From NCBI RefSeq assembly GCF_015477765.1, contig NZ_JADLQQ010000015.1:1-64000 (forward strand): a stretch of DNA of 64,000 bases, written 5' to 3'. Shown one piece after another: positions 1 to 7,981 of the stretch. Source of the DNA: Nocardia transvalensis. GTDB lineage: Bacteria > Actinomycetota > Actinomycetes > Mycobacteriales > Mycobacteriaceae. The translations under genes were made by a program, and so were the position numbers. Below the pieces are notes generated by a model. That model was given only the letters and a program-made list of their open reading frames with translations, searched no databases and had not been told where the DNA came from. Position 1 is the stretch's first letter, and every line of letters starts with the position of its first letter.

Positions 1-167
1 CCTGCGGTAAGGTGCTAGGGCGCTGCGCGCCCTAGACCAAGCCGAGCCGCCAAGGCGGCTCGGGGCAAACTCCCGGGGCGCTGCGCGCCCGGGAAAATCC
101 TCTACCGCGCCTTTCAAAAAGCAAAGAGAAGATTGAAGAACCGCCCCTCTCCGAGCTGCGCTCGGAG
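1..167. other. Putative telomere of a linear replicon (hairpin cluster)
   Basis: Four strong inverted repeats lie in 167 bases: 15-35 (9-bp perfect stem, loop TGC), 42-63 (10-bp perfect stem, loop AA), 72-93 (9-bp stem with one bulged G) and 149-167 (8-bp perfect stem, loop TGC). The first, third and fourth carry GCTGCGC at the centre (22-28, 80-86, 155-161). GCTNCGC at the centre of terminal palindromes is the known signature of telomeres of Rhodococcus, Mycobacterium and related linear plasmids. Location at the very start of the window fits a replicon end. Whether base 1 is the true terminus cannot be judged; a cluster of strong terminators is the alternative. Confidence 0.72.
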
Positions 168-807
168 TTCCTGAAATTCCTACTAGCCACACGCGTTCTC
201 AAACACACTCTGCCTCCGAAGTACCGGCTCGTGGATGACCGAAAATCTCTGCTAAGTCCTTGTAGCACTTGGCTTTTCGATAATACGAGTATAGCTGATG
301 CAACCGCTATCAGCGCAAGTGTAAAGCATGATAATTGCTGCAGATCAGAGTGCGACGATATTTGGTACCAACTTCTCCGGCATCCGATTCTGCCCTAGTG
401 CCCTTACCGATCCTCACATCCTCAATCCTAGCCGATACCCTTTTCCTGGGATCGGCTACGCAACGAAAGTGAGGTATTCGACAACGGGCACTGGACTTCC
501 GCAATAGTTATCAGATCGTAGCGTTTGTGTCTCTTACGCCATCACCGAATCTGTTCGTAGAGCCGAACAGCCTTGCCTTGCAACACAATCCGGTCATGTG
601 GGCCCGAGCCGTCCGCGCGGGGGCTGCGGTGTTCGACACTCCTAACGATAATGCTTCAGGTTGTATGCTGAACATTGTCCACCTTCGCTGGGCCTAACCA
701 CCCGGCCGATCCCCACGTCCCCGCAGACCGAGGCCGTCTCGCCAACCCCTGCTCGCCGAGGTACGCACAGTCAGCCTGCCCGGGAATCCCGTCGCGCCGA
801 CCGCCCA
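168..807. other. Non-coding subtelomeric stretch
   Basis: No convincing gene is present. The short open frames here lack ribosome binding sites and read like random translations, and the base composition is lower in GC than the coding parts of the window. Apart from two promoter-like boxes near 645-673 and 808-836 nothing was recognised. This fits a subtelomeric spacer. Confidence 0.6.
628..673 (-). promoter_or_regulatory. Degenerate copy of the recurring promoter box, no gene downstream
   Basis: Read on the minus strand, GCATTATCGT (the -10 hexamer is 645-650) is followed by TGTCGA at the usual spacing, as in the conserved copies. The -35 region (GTTCAG near 668-673) is poor, no NCYRACCA hairpin is seen, and no credible gene follows towards the telomere. 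It may be an orphan. Confidence 0.35.
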
Positions 808-879
808 TTACAGCATAATGCGTTGTGCGTTATGCTTAACTTGTCCATTCGACGCTCGGGATTAACCACTTCGCTCGAC
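808..879 (+). promoter_or_regulatory. Promoter, divergent variant of the recurring module
   Basis: TTACAG (808-813), a 17-base spacer and TATGCT (831-836) are followed by TTGTCC (841-846), matching the recurring module. A loop-like ATTAACCA occurs at 861-868, but its flanks pair badly. The core GCATAA...TTATGC (812-836) is nearly palindromic, so it could also fire leftward. The first gene downstream starts at 1025. Confidence 0.5.
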
Positions 880-1024
880 AGTCCAGGAGCGCCTGCCATG
901 CGTGTCGTCGACAACAGCATGCCGACGATCGGATGGCACCCAGGTCCGGCCTAATCCCTATCCTTGAGAAACTCGCTACCCGTACCAGATCTCTTTCAGC
1001 AACGCACAAGACGAGGGGCATCCG

Positions 1025-1810
1025 ATGAGCACGAGCAACGTCGTTCTGGAGGATTTCCGCGCTCTGCTCCGGTCGTCCGCCGCCGCGTTGCGTACCACGG
1101 GATATCTCACCGCGCCCGAGGACTGGTACAGCGAGGACATCACCCGCTCCGAGGCACTCGGCGAGGTGCTCACCACCTGCCAGATACATCCCGGCGACGG
1201 TGCGGTCGTCCTTGCTGTCATGCGGTCCTGGGGCATCGATGCCGCGGCCGACGACATCGAATGGTTCGAGCGAGAACGTAACTGGCTACTCGATCTGCCC
1301 GTCGAGCGGCGACCGCAGACCCTCGAGAATTTTGACACCGAGCGCGAACGCCGCGAACGCGCCCACGTTTCATCCATCTCGGCGCGGGCCGACGCAGACG
1401 AGGTCGAGAGCTTCCACATCGACGAGATCCGGCTCGAATACACCTTCGGACCCCAGTGGCGAGAAATCGTTGCCCTGGTTCGCATCCTCGGGCCCGCACC
1501 AGAGCAGCAGATAGACCGCTACCTCACGCTGTCCACACGACGAACCAGCCAGGACAGTCCGATCGAGCACGCACGGCAGGCCGTTGAAGCCAAGGTCGTC
1601 AGCTCGACCGAGCGCCGCGAGCAATCAATAGCCACTCGGCAGGTGCTCCGCTCGCTCGCCGATATCGGTAGTACAGCAGACGATCCCGTGAACGCACTGA
1701 TCGTTCGCGATCTGATCGACGAGCAGAGTTTCACTACCGCCGACTACAACGCGCTGACAACGACCTGGAGAGAGGTCTTCGGCTGCCCGTCACGTGCGCC
1801 GGCCGGTTAG
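1025..1810 (+). CDS. Hypothetical protein, 261 aa
   Basis: The family is not recognised. The ATG is preceded by GAGGGG six bases upstream. The protein is acidic, mostly helical in appearance and soluble, with no signal peptide or membrane segment. The stretch around residues 95-125 is rich in Glu and Arg and could be a coiled coil. It stands alone, about 190 bases downstream of a variant of the recurring promoter module, so it may belong to the element-wide regulon. Codon use is typical of the window, which supports a real gene. No catalytic motif is visible. Confidence 0.75.
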   Translation: MSTSNVVLEDFRALLRSSAAALRTTGYLTAPEDWYSEDITRSEALGEVLTTCQIHPGDGAVVLAVMRSWGIDAAADDIEWFERERNWLLDLPVERRPQTLENFDTERERRERAHVSSISARADADEVESFHIDEIRLEYTFGPQWREIVALVRILGPAPEQQIDRYLTLSTRRTSQDSPIEHARQAVEAKVVSSTERREQSIATRQVLRSLADIGSTADDPVNALIVRDLIDEQSFTTADYNALTTTWREVFGCPSRAPAG

Positions 1811-2026
1811 CGACGACTTCCAAGCATGTGACTTCCAACCTCGGTGACCTGCAGTTCATCACCGCCAACGGCCGCGTCAGCGATGACCCGGCCCTGAAGA
1901 TCTAATGCGCGGCCTGGTCAACGACCACGAAGTTCGGTGATGCAGTTCCGCGTCCCGTCGGCAACGGAGCAATCCGGTCCATCGCAGGGCATCCGCTGTA
2001 CCCGAGTAGCCGGGCCAGGCAGAAGG
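1811..2026. other. Non-coding stretch with a possible gene remnant
   Basis: A short plus-strand frame ending in TAA near 1905 reads naturally for about 25 codons (ending DDPALKI) but has no ribosome binding site and no partner upstream. It may be the 3' scrap of a lost gene. Nothing else is recognised. Confidence 0.3.
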
Positions 2027-2254
2027 TCACCTACACGACGGCACGACCACGCGCGGATCGGTGGCAGCAGCCCGGCCCCGCTGCTTGGCGAGCCAGCGGT
2101 CATACGCGACGCGTGTCATCACCACCGGCTCCCTGCCGCAAGATCGCACCTTCACCGCGCCTCCCGAAGAATGCTTCCACGCAGCTCCATTGCGGCCACC
2201 GAACCAATGAACAGCCAGGCCATCCTCGGCGCACACGAACTTGCTCTTACTCAT
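2027..2254 (-). CDS. Small hypothetical protein, 75 aa
   Basis: The ATG at 2254 is preceded by AAAGGTGG five bases upstream, and an AT-rich TATAGAT about 30 bases further up could be a -10 box. The first fifty residues (start MSKSKFVC, then HWFGGRNGAAWKH) read like a genuine protein, while the C-terminal part is less convincing. No domain is recognised. It lies divergent to the gene at 2405. The alternative is that only the 5' part is real and the frame is damaged. Confidence 0.45.
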   Translation of the reverse strand: MSKSKFVCAEDGLAVHWFGGRNGAAWKHSSGGAVKVRSCGREPVVMTRVAYDRWLAKQRGRAAATDPRVVVPSCR

Positions 2255-2404
2255 CAATTCCACCTTTCCCTCTCATCTATATAGGTCAGGTGGGAAGGCC
2301 GAAAATTGCGCCGAGCCGCCTAAGTTTATTCAATGTCCGGCATCCGATTGTCGGTGAGGCCGGATACAGTCAGCCATCTCCCCCATCAATCTGGAGGCCA
2401 GCAA

Positions 2405-3604
2405 GTGCCCACCCCGACCGATCCGGCAGCCATGCCGTGGAAGGCACCGGAGCCGCACGAGCTGCCGGAGTGGCGCATGCGGCTCTGCGAGTACACAGTC
2501 AGCGAGGAATCCATGCGCTCGCTCGCCGGAGCCATCAACGCCGGACATGCCTCCGTGTTCCCCACCGCGCCCGGCGTGGACGCCTCACCCGGCGCGGTCG
2601 CCTCGATGCTGCTGGCTCATTCGGAGGAACGCCGTCTAAGGGAAGCTCACCTGTACTACGCCACCGCCGATATGACCTCCCTCGCGCTGGCCGCTGCTTC
2701 CACCCCGCCCACCGAGCCGATCAAACCCACGCGGCTGCCGAGCCCGTACGGGTTCATGGTGTTCGCCGAACCGATCGGTGGCTACACCCAGAACGCCGCC
2801 GACGCCCTGGGCCCCATGGCACGAGAAGATGTGCCCGCCGCCACCCTCACCACACCCATCGTCGCGGTCAGCTGGGGCGAGTGGGCACCCGACGACGTCA
2901 CCATCGCCGACGGCCCCACGGTGCGCTGGTTCAACCAACGCCACCACGACCAGCTGACACCGATCCCCCAGCACTTCGACGGAGTGTGGCTCACCTTCTA
3001 CTCCCCGGTCGGCAGCGCCTTCGACGCGCTGGCACCGGATACCATCGTCGGCACCGCACCCGACGGCACCCCGATGACCGCGGGCGACATCCGGTCCTAC
3101 TCGCGCCCCACCCCGTTGACCTGGGACAACGAGACGGCTCTGGCATTCGGCGTGCCGTTCGGTGAGCCGGAACCTGACACCACCAAGGAATGGGCCCAAG
3201 TGGTCTACACCGCCTGGCAGCTGATGAGCCCCGGAAAAACCCAGCTCACCGAGACCGAGAACATCCCCCGCAACCGCGCCGGCCGCAAGCGCGACCACCG
3301 CGCCGGCATCACCGGGCCCTCCGACGTCCGAATCGTCAACGTCCACACCGCCCACCGCCCCAGCCGAGCCGCCACCGAAGCCGACGCCACCTCCTCCACC
3401 GGCCGCCGCGCCCCACAATGGACCTGCCGCTGGCCCGTGCGCCCCTACCGGCGCAACACCTGCCTCAACCCCCGCGCCCACAGCGACAACGGATGCGAAC
3501 ACGAAGACCGCATCGTCCCTCCCCACATCAAGGGACCCGCAGACAAGCCGCTCAAACTCGGCGAAACCGTCCACCTCTGGGACCACCAACCAGACGACAA
3601 CTGA
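2405..3604 (+). CDS. Hypothetical protein with Cys/Trp-rich C-terminus, 399 aa
   Basis: The GTG start is chosen because TCTGGAGG lies seven bases upstream; an in-frame ATG at 2333 has no such site. The N-terminal half looks like a globular soluble domain (WRMRLCEYTVSEESMRSL, SWGEWAPDD). A basic Arg/His-rich linker occupies about residues 290-345. The C-terminal 60 residues hold a CRWPVRPYRRNTC pattern and a further Cys-His pair (GCEHEDR), which could bind a metal. Function unknown; the protein resembles conserved hypotheticals of actinobacterial mobile elements only in general style. It is a single-gene unit. Confidence 0.75.
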   Translation: MPTPTDPAAMPWKAPEPHELPEWRMRLCEYTVSEESMRSLAGAINAGHASVFPTAPGVDASPGAVASMLLAHSEERRLREAHLYYATADMTSLALAAASTPPTEPIKPTRLPSPYGFMVFAEPIGGYTQNAADALGPMAREDVPAATLTTPIVAVSWGEWAPDDVTIADGPTVRWFNQRHHDQLTPIPQHFDGVWLTFYSPVGSAFDALAPDTIVGTAPDGTPMTAGDIRSYSRPTPLTWDNETALAFGVPFGEPEPDTTKEWAQVVYTAWQLMSPGKTQLTETENIPRNRAGRKRDHRAGITGPSDVRIVNVHTAHRPSRAATEADATSSTGRRAPQWTCRWPVRPYRRNTCLNPRAHSDNGCEHEDRIVPPHIKGPADKPLKLGETVHLWDHQPDDN

Positions 3605-3854
3605 CCGCTGCGCGCCCCGAGCGACGAACGCTACCTGGCGACGCTCCCTGTCCAGCTGGCGTGACCGGGCATGATGCTTGCCGGCACTTGCTGGGCGCGG
3701 GCTCTAGTCTGGAAAAGGCTCTCCTACGTGTTCTGCGTGCGCTCGCAACAAGCACGAGCTGGTGAACGCATCCCGCCTCAACCCCGGCCTCGCCGCCGAA
3801 TACGTGACGGTCGAAGACCAAGTGGGCCATTCCCTTTCAAAAAGGACACTCAGC

Positions 3855-3935
3855 ATGCGCCGCATAGTCGAAGAGGCCACGACGCCGGAGGCGACCCCGA
3901 TCAGCTTCGACGCCCCGGATCACTTGAACGCCTAG
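3855..3935 (+). CDS. Possible 26-residue peptide
   Basis: An AAAGGA box sits about ten bases upstream of the ATG. The product begins MRRIVEEATTPEA and ends DAPDHLNA, with natural codon use and a TAG stop, in the 340-base gap between the 2405 gene and the minus-strand gene ending at 3946. It resembles a small acidic peptide or leader peptide in size. No processing enzyme is adjacent, so no function is assigned. Confidence 0.35.
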   Translation: MRRIVEEATTPEATPISFDAPDHLNA

Positions 3936-3945
3936 GTAAGCATCT

Positions 3946-4269
3946 TCAGCGGCTGCGGCGCCGGCTGCGACTCTGGTTGCGGGCCTTTTGCTCGCGCGGA
4001 GCACGCAACCTCTCGGCCATCCGCTGCTCACGCTTGTGCCCAGCACGCTCCCACCAGATGGCGGCTTCAGCGCGTTCCCCGCGATAACGGAGACGAACCG
4101 CAAGGTTGTGCATGGCATTCTGGCTGCCGGCTTCGGCGGCACGCCGATACCAGTCCATGGCGCCCTCGTAGTCACGGCTTTTGTCCAGCTTGACGGCATA
4201 GGCGAACATGACCTCGGGATCGGTGCTCCCGGTCTCGGGTTGCCGCTGGGAAGAGTTCGCGGACGTCAT
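3946..4269 (-). CDS. Small Sel1/TPR-like repeat protein, 107 aa
   Basis: About residues 19-53 (MFAYAVKLDKSRDYEGAMDW then YRRAAEAGS) and 54-77 (MHNLAVRLRYRGERAEAAIW) match two Sel1/TPR-type helical repeats, which normally mediate protein-protein contacts. The tail from residue 78 is strongly basic (RSRRRSR at the end). The start at 4269 is preferred over the longer open frame because the upstream part of that frame would translate the promoter and leader hairpin at 4299-4364. It is a single gene, transcribed leftward from a clear copy of the recurring promoter-leader module. Confidence 0.72.
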   Translation of the reverse strand: MTSANSSQRQPETGSTDPEVMFAYAVKLDKSRDYEGAMDWYRRAAEAGSQNAMHNLAVRLRYRGERAEAAIWWERAGHKREQRMAERLRAPREQKARNQSRSRRRSR

Positions 4270-4298
4270 TGCGGCACCTCGGGTTTCGAACGGGGTGG

Positions 4299-4364
4299 GG
4301 CGGGATGGTTGGACCCGCCTTAATGGACAACTATCAGCATAATGCTTCACCGGGCGATCCGTTG
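4299..4364 (-). promoter_or_regulatory. Recurring promoter-leader module (copy 1)
   Basis: On the minus strand: GCATTATGCT (-10 hexamer at 4336-4341), then TTGTCC, then a hairpin at 4299-4319 with stem GGCGGG/CCCGCC and loop TCCAACCAT. The -35 region is weak. It precedes the Sel1-like gene starting at 4269. Confidence 0.75.
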
Positions 4365-4572
4365 TGTCTTCGGCCGACACCCGGCGTGGCGCGCCCTGGA
4401 GAGGCCGCCGGTAGCGCTATCGTTACCGAGGCCGGAACTGGAGTTGGAATTTGGACCCGCAGCGCCGCCCGCTCATGTCGGCGGCTGAGGTTGAGCGAAT
4501 TCCCTAACGGTCTCCCGATCAGCACTACGCTTGTCCCTGTTGAGTTTCCGTGTACAGGCGAGGGGGGCTTCA

Positions 4573-6390
4573 GTGGCCGAGGAGGCCGAGCCGCGCGGTG
4601 GGACCGAGGCGGCCCGGATACACATCTACGGGTCTGCCCGCATGGAATTCGCGCGCAGTTTGTCCCAGCTGTTCGCCGCCGCCGGGAACCCTCCGATCAG
4701 CACGGTATGGCCGACCACGGCCATCGGCCGACTGCACACGTCGAAATCCGGGCGGAGCCCGGTACGTCACTGGTTGTCGGGCAGCGTCCTGCCGGACAGC
4801 TTCACCCCGCTGCGGCGTGTCCTGGAAGTCCTGATCTATCTCGTCCGGACCCGCGACCAGGAGCCATCAATCCGGCCCGAACTCCTCGATCTCGTGGCCT
4901 GGAAGCGGCTGTGGCTCAATGCGATCCAAGACGAAGAACTCACCAATGCCGCCTACCGGGCCAGCGCCGACGAGGACGTACCACCACCCCCGTACCCCGG
5001 CATAGCCGCCTTCAATGAGAACAACGCCGACCTCTTCTTCGGCCGCGAGCAGGACACCGGCGCCCTGACCGCCTACATCCAAGCGGTCGCCATGGACATC
5101 ACCCGGCCGAGCTTGCTCATCCTGGTCGGCGCCGCCGGAGTGGGCAAGACCTCGCTCCTCTCCGCCGGCGTCGTGCCCGCCCTCGCATCATCCCGGCACT
5201 GGAGCACGCAGCTGACCACTCCCGGCCCAGAGCGCGATCCGCTCCACGCTCTGACCGACGCCGCGATGCACCTCGAGTTGGACCAGCAGTGCGAGCAACG
5301 CCTCCTGATCGTCGACCAATTCGAAGAGCTCTTCACCCACGACGAACGGACACGAGGGGAATACCTCGCCCACATCGAAAGCCTGACCGCCGAAGCCCGC
5401 GACAATCCGACCGTCGTGCTCCTGTCTGTCCGTGCCGACTATTACCGGCATTGCCTCGACCACCCCGTTCTGGCGCGGCCCGCGCGCCACTCCCTCTACA
5501 AGCTGGAGCCGGTGACCGAGGAAGCGCTGCCCCGGATCATCACCCAGCCCGCGGCCGCCCGCGGCACACCGATCGAAGCCGACCTCCCCGCGCTGGTGAT
5601 CAACGACCTTCTCGGCACGCCGCCCGTCCGCACCCCACCCGACGCCGGCACCCTCACGCTGCTCTCGCAGACCATGCGTCAGACCTACATCCGCGGGCCC
5701 CGCAAGCTGACTACCTCGGCATACTCCCGCAGCGGCGGCGTCACCTCCACCTCCGTCTCGATCGCTGCCGACGCCTGGTCTCGACTGACCGCCGCCGAAC
5801 AACAGATCGGTAAGGCCCTCCTGCTGGCGCTCACCGCATTCGACGACGACGGCCACCTCGTCCGGCGCCGCCTGCCCCGCGACGAGCTACTGCAGCACAT
5901 CGACAACCCCGACCAGGCAACCGCCGCGCTCGACAACCTGATCCGGCATCACCTTCTCACCGAAGACCTCGACGCCGTCTACCTGACCATTCCCACCCCC
6001 TCCGCCTGGCTGCCGATGCTCACCTGGCGCACCGAATTCGCCTGGGCCACCGACCACTACCGCCTCCCCCGGCAGACGCTACCCCCGAAAGCGAACGCCG
6101 CCACCGACGTTCCTGCCGCTGTCGCCGAACCCGTTGCCAACCAAACGGAAACAGCAGCCGCCCGCCCTGTCGTAGCGCACCAGACCAGGTCAGGGAAAAG
6201 CTTCTCGGCGCTCCGGGCCTTCACCGGCGGCGTCGCGGCCACGTTCACTTTCGGGCTCTCCGTGCCCAGCCGCCGACGGCGCCACCGCCGCGGTTGGGCC
6301 CACATCGAAGCCGAACTACGCAACTTCTACACCCGTCTCGGTCCCCCGGACCAGCCCGACAATCACCCGACCGCAGGAACACCGACGTGA
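4573..6390 (+). CDS. STAND-type NTPase (nSTAND1-like), 605 aa
   Basis: Signal-transduction NTPase. The hallmark PYPGIAAFNENNADLFFGRE precedes Walker A GAAGVGKT (residues 186-193) and Walker B RLLIVDQFEE (243-252), the order seen in nSTAND1 proteins. The N-terminal 120 residues look like a small HTH- or effector-type domain (GNPPISTVW, VRHWLSGS). The region after 430 would be a helical sensor part without obvious WD40 or TPR repeats. A weak hydrophobic patch (GGVAATFTFGLSV) precedes a basic stretch near the end. The GTG start is backed by a GGGGGG box five bases upstream; a TTG at 4531 is less likely. It overlaps the next gene by GTGA. Such NTPases often act in defence or regulation; this is inference. 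Confidence 0.85.
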   Translation: MAEEAEPRGGTEAARIHIYGSARMEFARSLSQLFAAAGNPPISTVWPTTAIGRLHTSKSGRSPVRHWLSGSVLPDSFTPLRRVLEVLIYLVRTRDQEPSIRPELLDLVAWKRLWLNAIQDEELTNAAYRASADEDVPPPPYPGIAAFNENNADLFFGREQDTGALTAYIQAVAMDITRPSLLILVGAAGVGKTSLLSAGVVPALASSRHWSTQLTTPGPERDPLHALTDAAMHLELDQQCEQRLLIVDQFEELFTHDERTRGEYLAHIESLTAEARDNPTVVLLSVRADYYRHCLDHPVLARPARHSLYKLEPVTEEALPRIITQPAAARGTPIEADLPALVINDLLGTPPVRTPPDAGTLTLLSQTMRQTYIRGPRKLTTSAYSRSGGVTSTSVSIAADAWSRLTAAEQQIGKALLLALTAFDDDGHLVRRRLPRDELLQHIDNPDQATAALDNLIRHHLLTEDLDAVYLTIPTPSAWLPMLTWRTEFAWATDHYRLPRQTLPPKANAATDVPAAVAEPVANQTETAAARPVVAHQTRSGKSFSALRAFTGGVAATFTFGLSVPSRRRRHRRGWAHIEAELRNFYTRLGPPDQPDNHPTAGTPT

Positions 6391-6734
6391 CCGACAGCAA
6401 CGACGATCCGGCTCCCAGCACGATCGTGAGCCGCTGGGCAGACCTACCTACCCCCGACCATGCCGCTGAATGGGAAAAGGTCAAAGTCGGCACAATCGAC
6501 CGCATCCTGGACTCCATCGAAGCCGACAAGAGCCATGATCGGCAGATGGACTGGGTCGATGCGATCATCCGCGTCGTCGGTGCCTTCTCCGGAATCGGCA
6601 CCGTCGCGATCCTCGCCTGGATCTCGAAGTACTGCGTCGACGCTGGCGCCGCCACCGCTGGCGCCGGCATCTTCGGCGCGGGTGCCGCCAGCATCGTCAC
6701 CGCCTTCATCACCAACGCACGCAAACAGAAGTAG
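6387..6734 (+). CDS. Small membrane protein coupled to the STAND NTPase, 115 aa
   Basis: The GTG start overlaps the stop of the STAND gene (GTGA), so the two are translationally coupled. The first 60 residues are soluble and acidic (WADLPTPDHAAEWEKVKVG). Two hydrophobic segments follow: about 66-78 (VVGAFSGIGTVAILAW region) and 88-108 (Ala/Gly-rich, AGAGIFGAGAASIVTAF). It ends in a short basic tail. The arrangement of a signalling NTPase with a two-helix membrane protein suggests a membrane-acting effector, but no family was recognised. Confidence 0.75.
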   Translation: MTDSNDDPAPSTIVSRWADLPTPDHAAEWEKVKVGTIDRILDSIEADKSHDRQMDWVDAIIRVVGAFSGIGTVAILAWISKYCVDAGAATAGAGIFGAGAASIVTAFITNARKQK

Positions 6735-6798
6735 CGGAAGCAGGACCGCCTCCCTTTGGCGACACAGCGGTGTCGGTCGCTCAGGTGAGAATCCAGTG

Positions 6799-7348
6799 GT
6801 GCCCAGCGACATCGTGTCGACCGAATTCGTGCCCGAGGCCCACCAACACATCGTCGAGGTCCTGGTTCGACCACCCCTCGGCGAGCCGGTGGTTCCCCTG
6901 GTATCGGGGCGCGGCAACCGCACAAGGCCAGCGCCGCAGCGGGGACGCGCGAGTGGCACGCTCGCACCGCTGGATCGTGCTCGATGCGCCGACGGGCCGA
7001 CCGGTGGCGTTCATCGCCGCTGACGTCCAGGGACCGGAGGCTCCCGGAACACGCGAAGCACTGCCCCCGTACTCTGCTGGGCTCGTCTGCGTCGTGGATC
7101 CGGACCGCCACGGGCAGGGCATCGGACCGACAGGCCCGACCGCGGTCATGTCAGCCCCCGAGCTGGGCGATGTCGCCGAATTCCGGGTCGCCATCGAGGA
7201 CGCGAACAGCGCCAGCTGGAAAGCCGTTGAGCGACTGGGCTTCACACACCACGAAACCGTCACGCAGGACGGCAAGACCGTGCGCGACTACCGAAAAGGT
7301 GGCCCCGCTGCCAACACCGAGTCCAGGCCGCCGGACTGTCCGAATTAG
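6799..7348 (+). pseudogene. GNAT-family N-acetyltransferase, apparent frameshift
   Basis: The C-terminal part carries a GNAT core: a strand HRWIVLDAPTGRPVAFIA, the acetyl-CoA loop VVDPDRHGQGIG and the typical ending NSASWKAVERLGFTHH. The N-terminus starts in a different frame at GTG 6799 (or 6796, GGTGAG upstream) and reads VPSDIVSTEFVPEAHQHI. Removing one base around 6866-6870 (a GG pair) joins it to FDHPSASRWFPWYRG and gives one continuous enzyme of about 182 residues. So this is either a recent pseudogene or a sequence error. Substrate unknown. Confidence 0.7.
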
Positions 7349-7416
7349 ACTGCGGGACTTCGCTTCTACCGGAGAATGGTTCTCGAAAAGTCCGAGGAAC
7401 GAGGACGAGGAGTACG

Positions 7417-7971
7417 GTGACAGCAGCGCTGATAGCCGCAGTGGCCGCGACAGCGGGCATCATCCTCGGCCGGCTCTGGGATGCACGTTCCGAGACCGCC
7501 CGCTGGCGACGGGATCAGAAGACCGCAAGCTACCAGCGCCTGGCCGAGGCCTACCGCCGGACCCTGGAAGGGATCCGAACGGTCGCGCTGACCGACCCGG
7601 CCGACGAGCGCTTCATCGACCTCGTCCAGCAGGTCCGGGCAGACAGCACCTGGGACGACGCCTACACAGCGGTATGGCTGCACGGATCACCCCCAGTCGT
7701 CCAGGCCGCAGCCGCCCTCGACCACGCCGAAACCAAACTGTTCTACGACGCGCAGGAACACCGACACCGCGTCGAGGACTGGTACCGAATCAGGATTCCC
7801 GCGCACCAGGCATTCGAGCACTTCCTCGAGGCGGCCCGCGAAGAACTCAAGCTCCAGCCCGTCGCCGCGACATTCTTCCCGGCCATCGGCCGCCAGACGC
7901 CGCCGAGCCCAGTCAGCACGCCTCCGGCCGAAGAACCCGAACAGAAACGCTCCGGCACACCAACGTCGTAA
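7417..7971 (+). CDS. Membrane-anchored hypothetical protein, 184 aa
   Basis: A GTG start follows a GAGGAG box. Residues 2-19 form a single N-terminal hydrophobic segment (TAALIAAVAATAGIILG) suited to anchor the protein in the membrane. The rest is a soluble, helical, charged domain (for example ARSETARWRRDQKTASYQRL) with a Pro-rich tail from about 160. This layout is common among actinobacterial proteins of unknown function. No catalytic motif is visible. Confidence 0.7.
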   Translation: MTAALIAAVAATAGIILGRLWDARSETARWRRDQKTASYQRLAEAYRRTLEGIRTVALTDPADERFIDLVQQVRADSTWDDAYTAVWLHGSPPVVQAAAALDHAETKLFYDAQEHRHRVEDWYRIRIPAHQAFEHFLEAAREELKLQPVAATFFPAIGRQTPPSPVSTPPAEEPEQKRSGTPTS

Positions 7972-7981
7972 AACACCGAAG

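Noticed and set aside
32..504. Two minus-strand open frames (78 and 64 codons) in the first 500 bases
   Set aside because: No ribosome binding site, Arg/Ser-rich random appearance, and they run through the telomere hairpins.
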